64,000 nt of DNA from Ruegeria haliotis (GTDB taxonomy: Bacteria > Pseudomonadota > Alphaproteobacteria > Rhodobacterales > Rhodobacteraceae): positions 459,143 through 523,142 of the forward strand of contig NZ_JABXWT010000002.1 in assembly GCF_013377785.1 (NCBI RefSeq), written 5' to 3'. This document shows, one piece after another, positions 63,150-64,000 of the stretch. How positions within the stretch are numbered: position 1 is the first letter of the stretch; every line of letters starts with the position of its first letter. Both the position numbers and the translations under genes were made by a program. The notes beneath the pieces are model-generated. The model ran no database searches. It was not told where the DNA came from and worked only from the letters and a program-made list of their open reading frames with translations.

Positions 63150-64000
63150 TCAAATATTCAGCTGTTTAAAAACATCTGGCAGTTGCTCAGGCAAATCTTC
63201 GGCGATCAGACCCGGTCCAAAACTCCTCGCGCACTCCACATGTAACCACGCAGCCGTTTCTGCCGCCTGCATCGGCGCAAACCCACGCGCCAACAGTCCA
63301 GTAATGAACCCGGCAAGCACATCTCCTGATCCCGCAGTGGCCAGCCAGGGTGCAGCCCGTTCATAGTGAGCCGAGTTGATCGAGCATCGCCCATCAGGCG
63401 CAGCGATCACAGTGTCAGGCCCCTTGAACAATACAGTGCACCCTGCCCGCTTGGCGGCTTCTCGGGTCGCATCGACTTTGGAGTAGGCCGGGCCCTTGAT
63501 TGGGACGGCTGCCAGTTTCTCGGCAATGTCCGGAAACAGCCGCATGAATTCACCGCCATGTGGGGTCAGAACACAATTCTCGTGCAAAAGGTCGAACAGT
63601 GCAGCCGGATCATTGGCGAAGGCCGAGAGCGCATCAGCATCCAGAACCGTCTTTCGCCCGACCGCAAGCGCCACAGGCACAAGGTCGTAAGCGCGCTGCG
63701 CCCCCAATCCGGGGCCAAGGCACAGAGCATTCAATCGCTCATCCTTCAGAACTTCGGTCAATGCGCTGGCATCTTCAACCCGCTGTAACATGATGGCCGT
63801 GACATGGCTTGCCACCTCCATCTGCGCCGCGGGGGGCACGCCCAAAGTCACCAACCCCGCTCCGATCCTCAGAGCCCCGCGTGCGGCCAACCGCGCCGCG
63901 CCGGTTTTTCCAGACCCTCCTGAAAGGACAAGCGCGTGGCCGTGAGAATATTTATGCGTCGGCTTATTCGTTCGAAGGTCGGACGCGTATTTTCCGGCCG
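63150..64000 (-). CDS. nnr: NAD(P)HX dehydratase/epimerase, 3' part (partial)
   Basis: The C-terminal NnrD domain (ADP- or ATP-dependent NAD(P)HX dehydratase) of the NAD(P)HX repair protein; the N-terminus, including any NnrE epimerase domain, is beyond the right edge. Reading through to 64000 continues the frame with NKPTHKYSHGHALVLSGG and KTGAARLAARGALRIGAG, so a start near 63890 is not real. Other motifs are LGPGLGAQRAYDLV, VLTPHGGEFMRLF, VLFKGPDTVIAAPDG and the catalytic aspartate region TAGSGDVLAGFITG. About 283 codons are visible. Confidence 0.92.
   Translation of the reverse strand, partial: AGKYASDLRTNKPTHKYSHGHALVLSGGSGKTGAARLAARGALRIGAGLVTLGVPPAAQMEVASHVTAIMLQRVEDASALTEVLKDERLNALCLGPGLGAQRAYDLVPVALAVGRKTVLDADALSAFANDPAALFDLLHENCVLTPHGGEFMRLFPDIAEKLAAVPIKGPAYSKVDATREAAKRAGCTVLFKGPDTVIAAPDGRCSINSAHYERAAPWLATAGSGDVLAGFITGLLARGFAPMQAAETAAWLHVECARSFGPGLIAEDLPEQLPDVFKQLNI

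Noticed and set aside
63150..63890. Complete 246-residue gene starting at 63890
   Set aside because: The frame continues to the window edge with conserved NnrD sequence (VLSGG, KTGAARLAA), so the gene is partial.
1..64000. CRISPR arrays, insertion sequences, rRNA
   Set aside because: No regularly spaced repeats, transposase-like reading frames or rRNA sequence were seen.

Overview
The window looks like a chromosomal segment of a marine Rhodobacteraceae/Roseobacter-group alphaproteobacterium (Ruegeria/Phaeobacter-like). The evidence is an alphaproteobacterial 5-aminolevulinate synthase with an FnrL-type box, a complete Rhodobacter-capsulatus-type gene transfer agent (GTA) cluster, a LuxR/LuxI acyl-homoserine-lactone pair, a PdhA-PdhB(lipoyl)-PdhC operon of alphaproteobacterial layout, and fairly GC-rich DNA. 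No genus-level marker was tested.

Layout. 0-6.9 kb: hemA (3' end outside the window, TTG start), an M20 dipeptidase, lpdA, a small membrane protein, a DUF924 protein and an MFS transporter. 7-15.9 kb: queA, a large AsmA/DUF3971 envelope protein, a Bcp peroxiredoxin, a DUF455 ferritin-like protein, an M23 peptidase overlapping a bactofilin gene, and an MtfA-type zinc protease. 16-22.6 kb: aquaporin, a membrane protein with an ICMT-like C-terminus, an exported alpha/beta hydrolase, two overlapping cyclophilins, pgk, an LprI-domain protein and an FtsB/DivIC protein. 22.7-28.1 kb: pdhA-pdhB-pdhC, a small basic exported protein, cysE and a DksA/TraR zinc-finger protein.

28.1-43.3 kb: the GTA structural cluster, all on the minus strand, running from the terminase subunits to the 1315-residue tail-tip protein. 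Most genes are joined by short stop/start overlaps. An extra membrane gene of a different character sits between the terminase and portal genes. Upstream of the first GTA gene there is a clear sigma70-like promoter, preceded by three helically phased repeats and followed by a terminator-like hairpin inside the leader.

43.5-55.4 kb: an agmatinase-family gene with a decayed paralogue in front of it, a DEAD-box helicase, and a minus-strand fatty-acid block (fabD, fabG, acpP, fabF, mltG) that also holds a GNAT gene and a divergent HisA-like gene. A cytochrome b561-YceI fusion faces a separate yceI. 55.5-64 kb: a small membrane protein, rpsF-rpsR-rplI, a lipoprotein transglycosylase, luxR-luxI, tig, a porin and the 3' part of nnr (NAD(P)HX repair).

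Functional links. The pdhABC operon and the distant lpdA gene together supply the pyruvate dehydrogenase complex, and both carry the same TAGTTTA-N4-TAAACTA palindrome about 25 bases before the start codon, which suggests one shared regulator. Envelope growth is represented by M23/bactofilin, MltG, FtsB, the SLT lipoprotein and the AsmA-like protein. No rRNA, tRNA, CRISPR array, insertion sequence or integrase was recognised.
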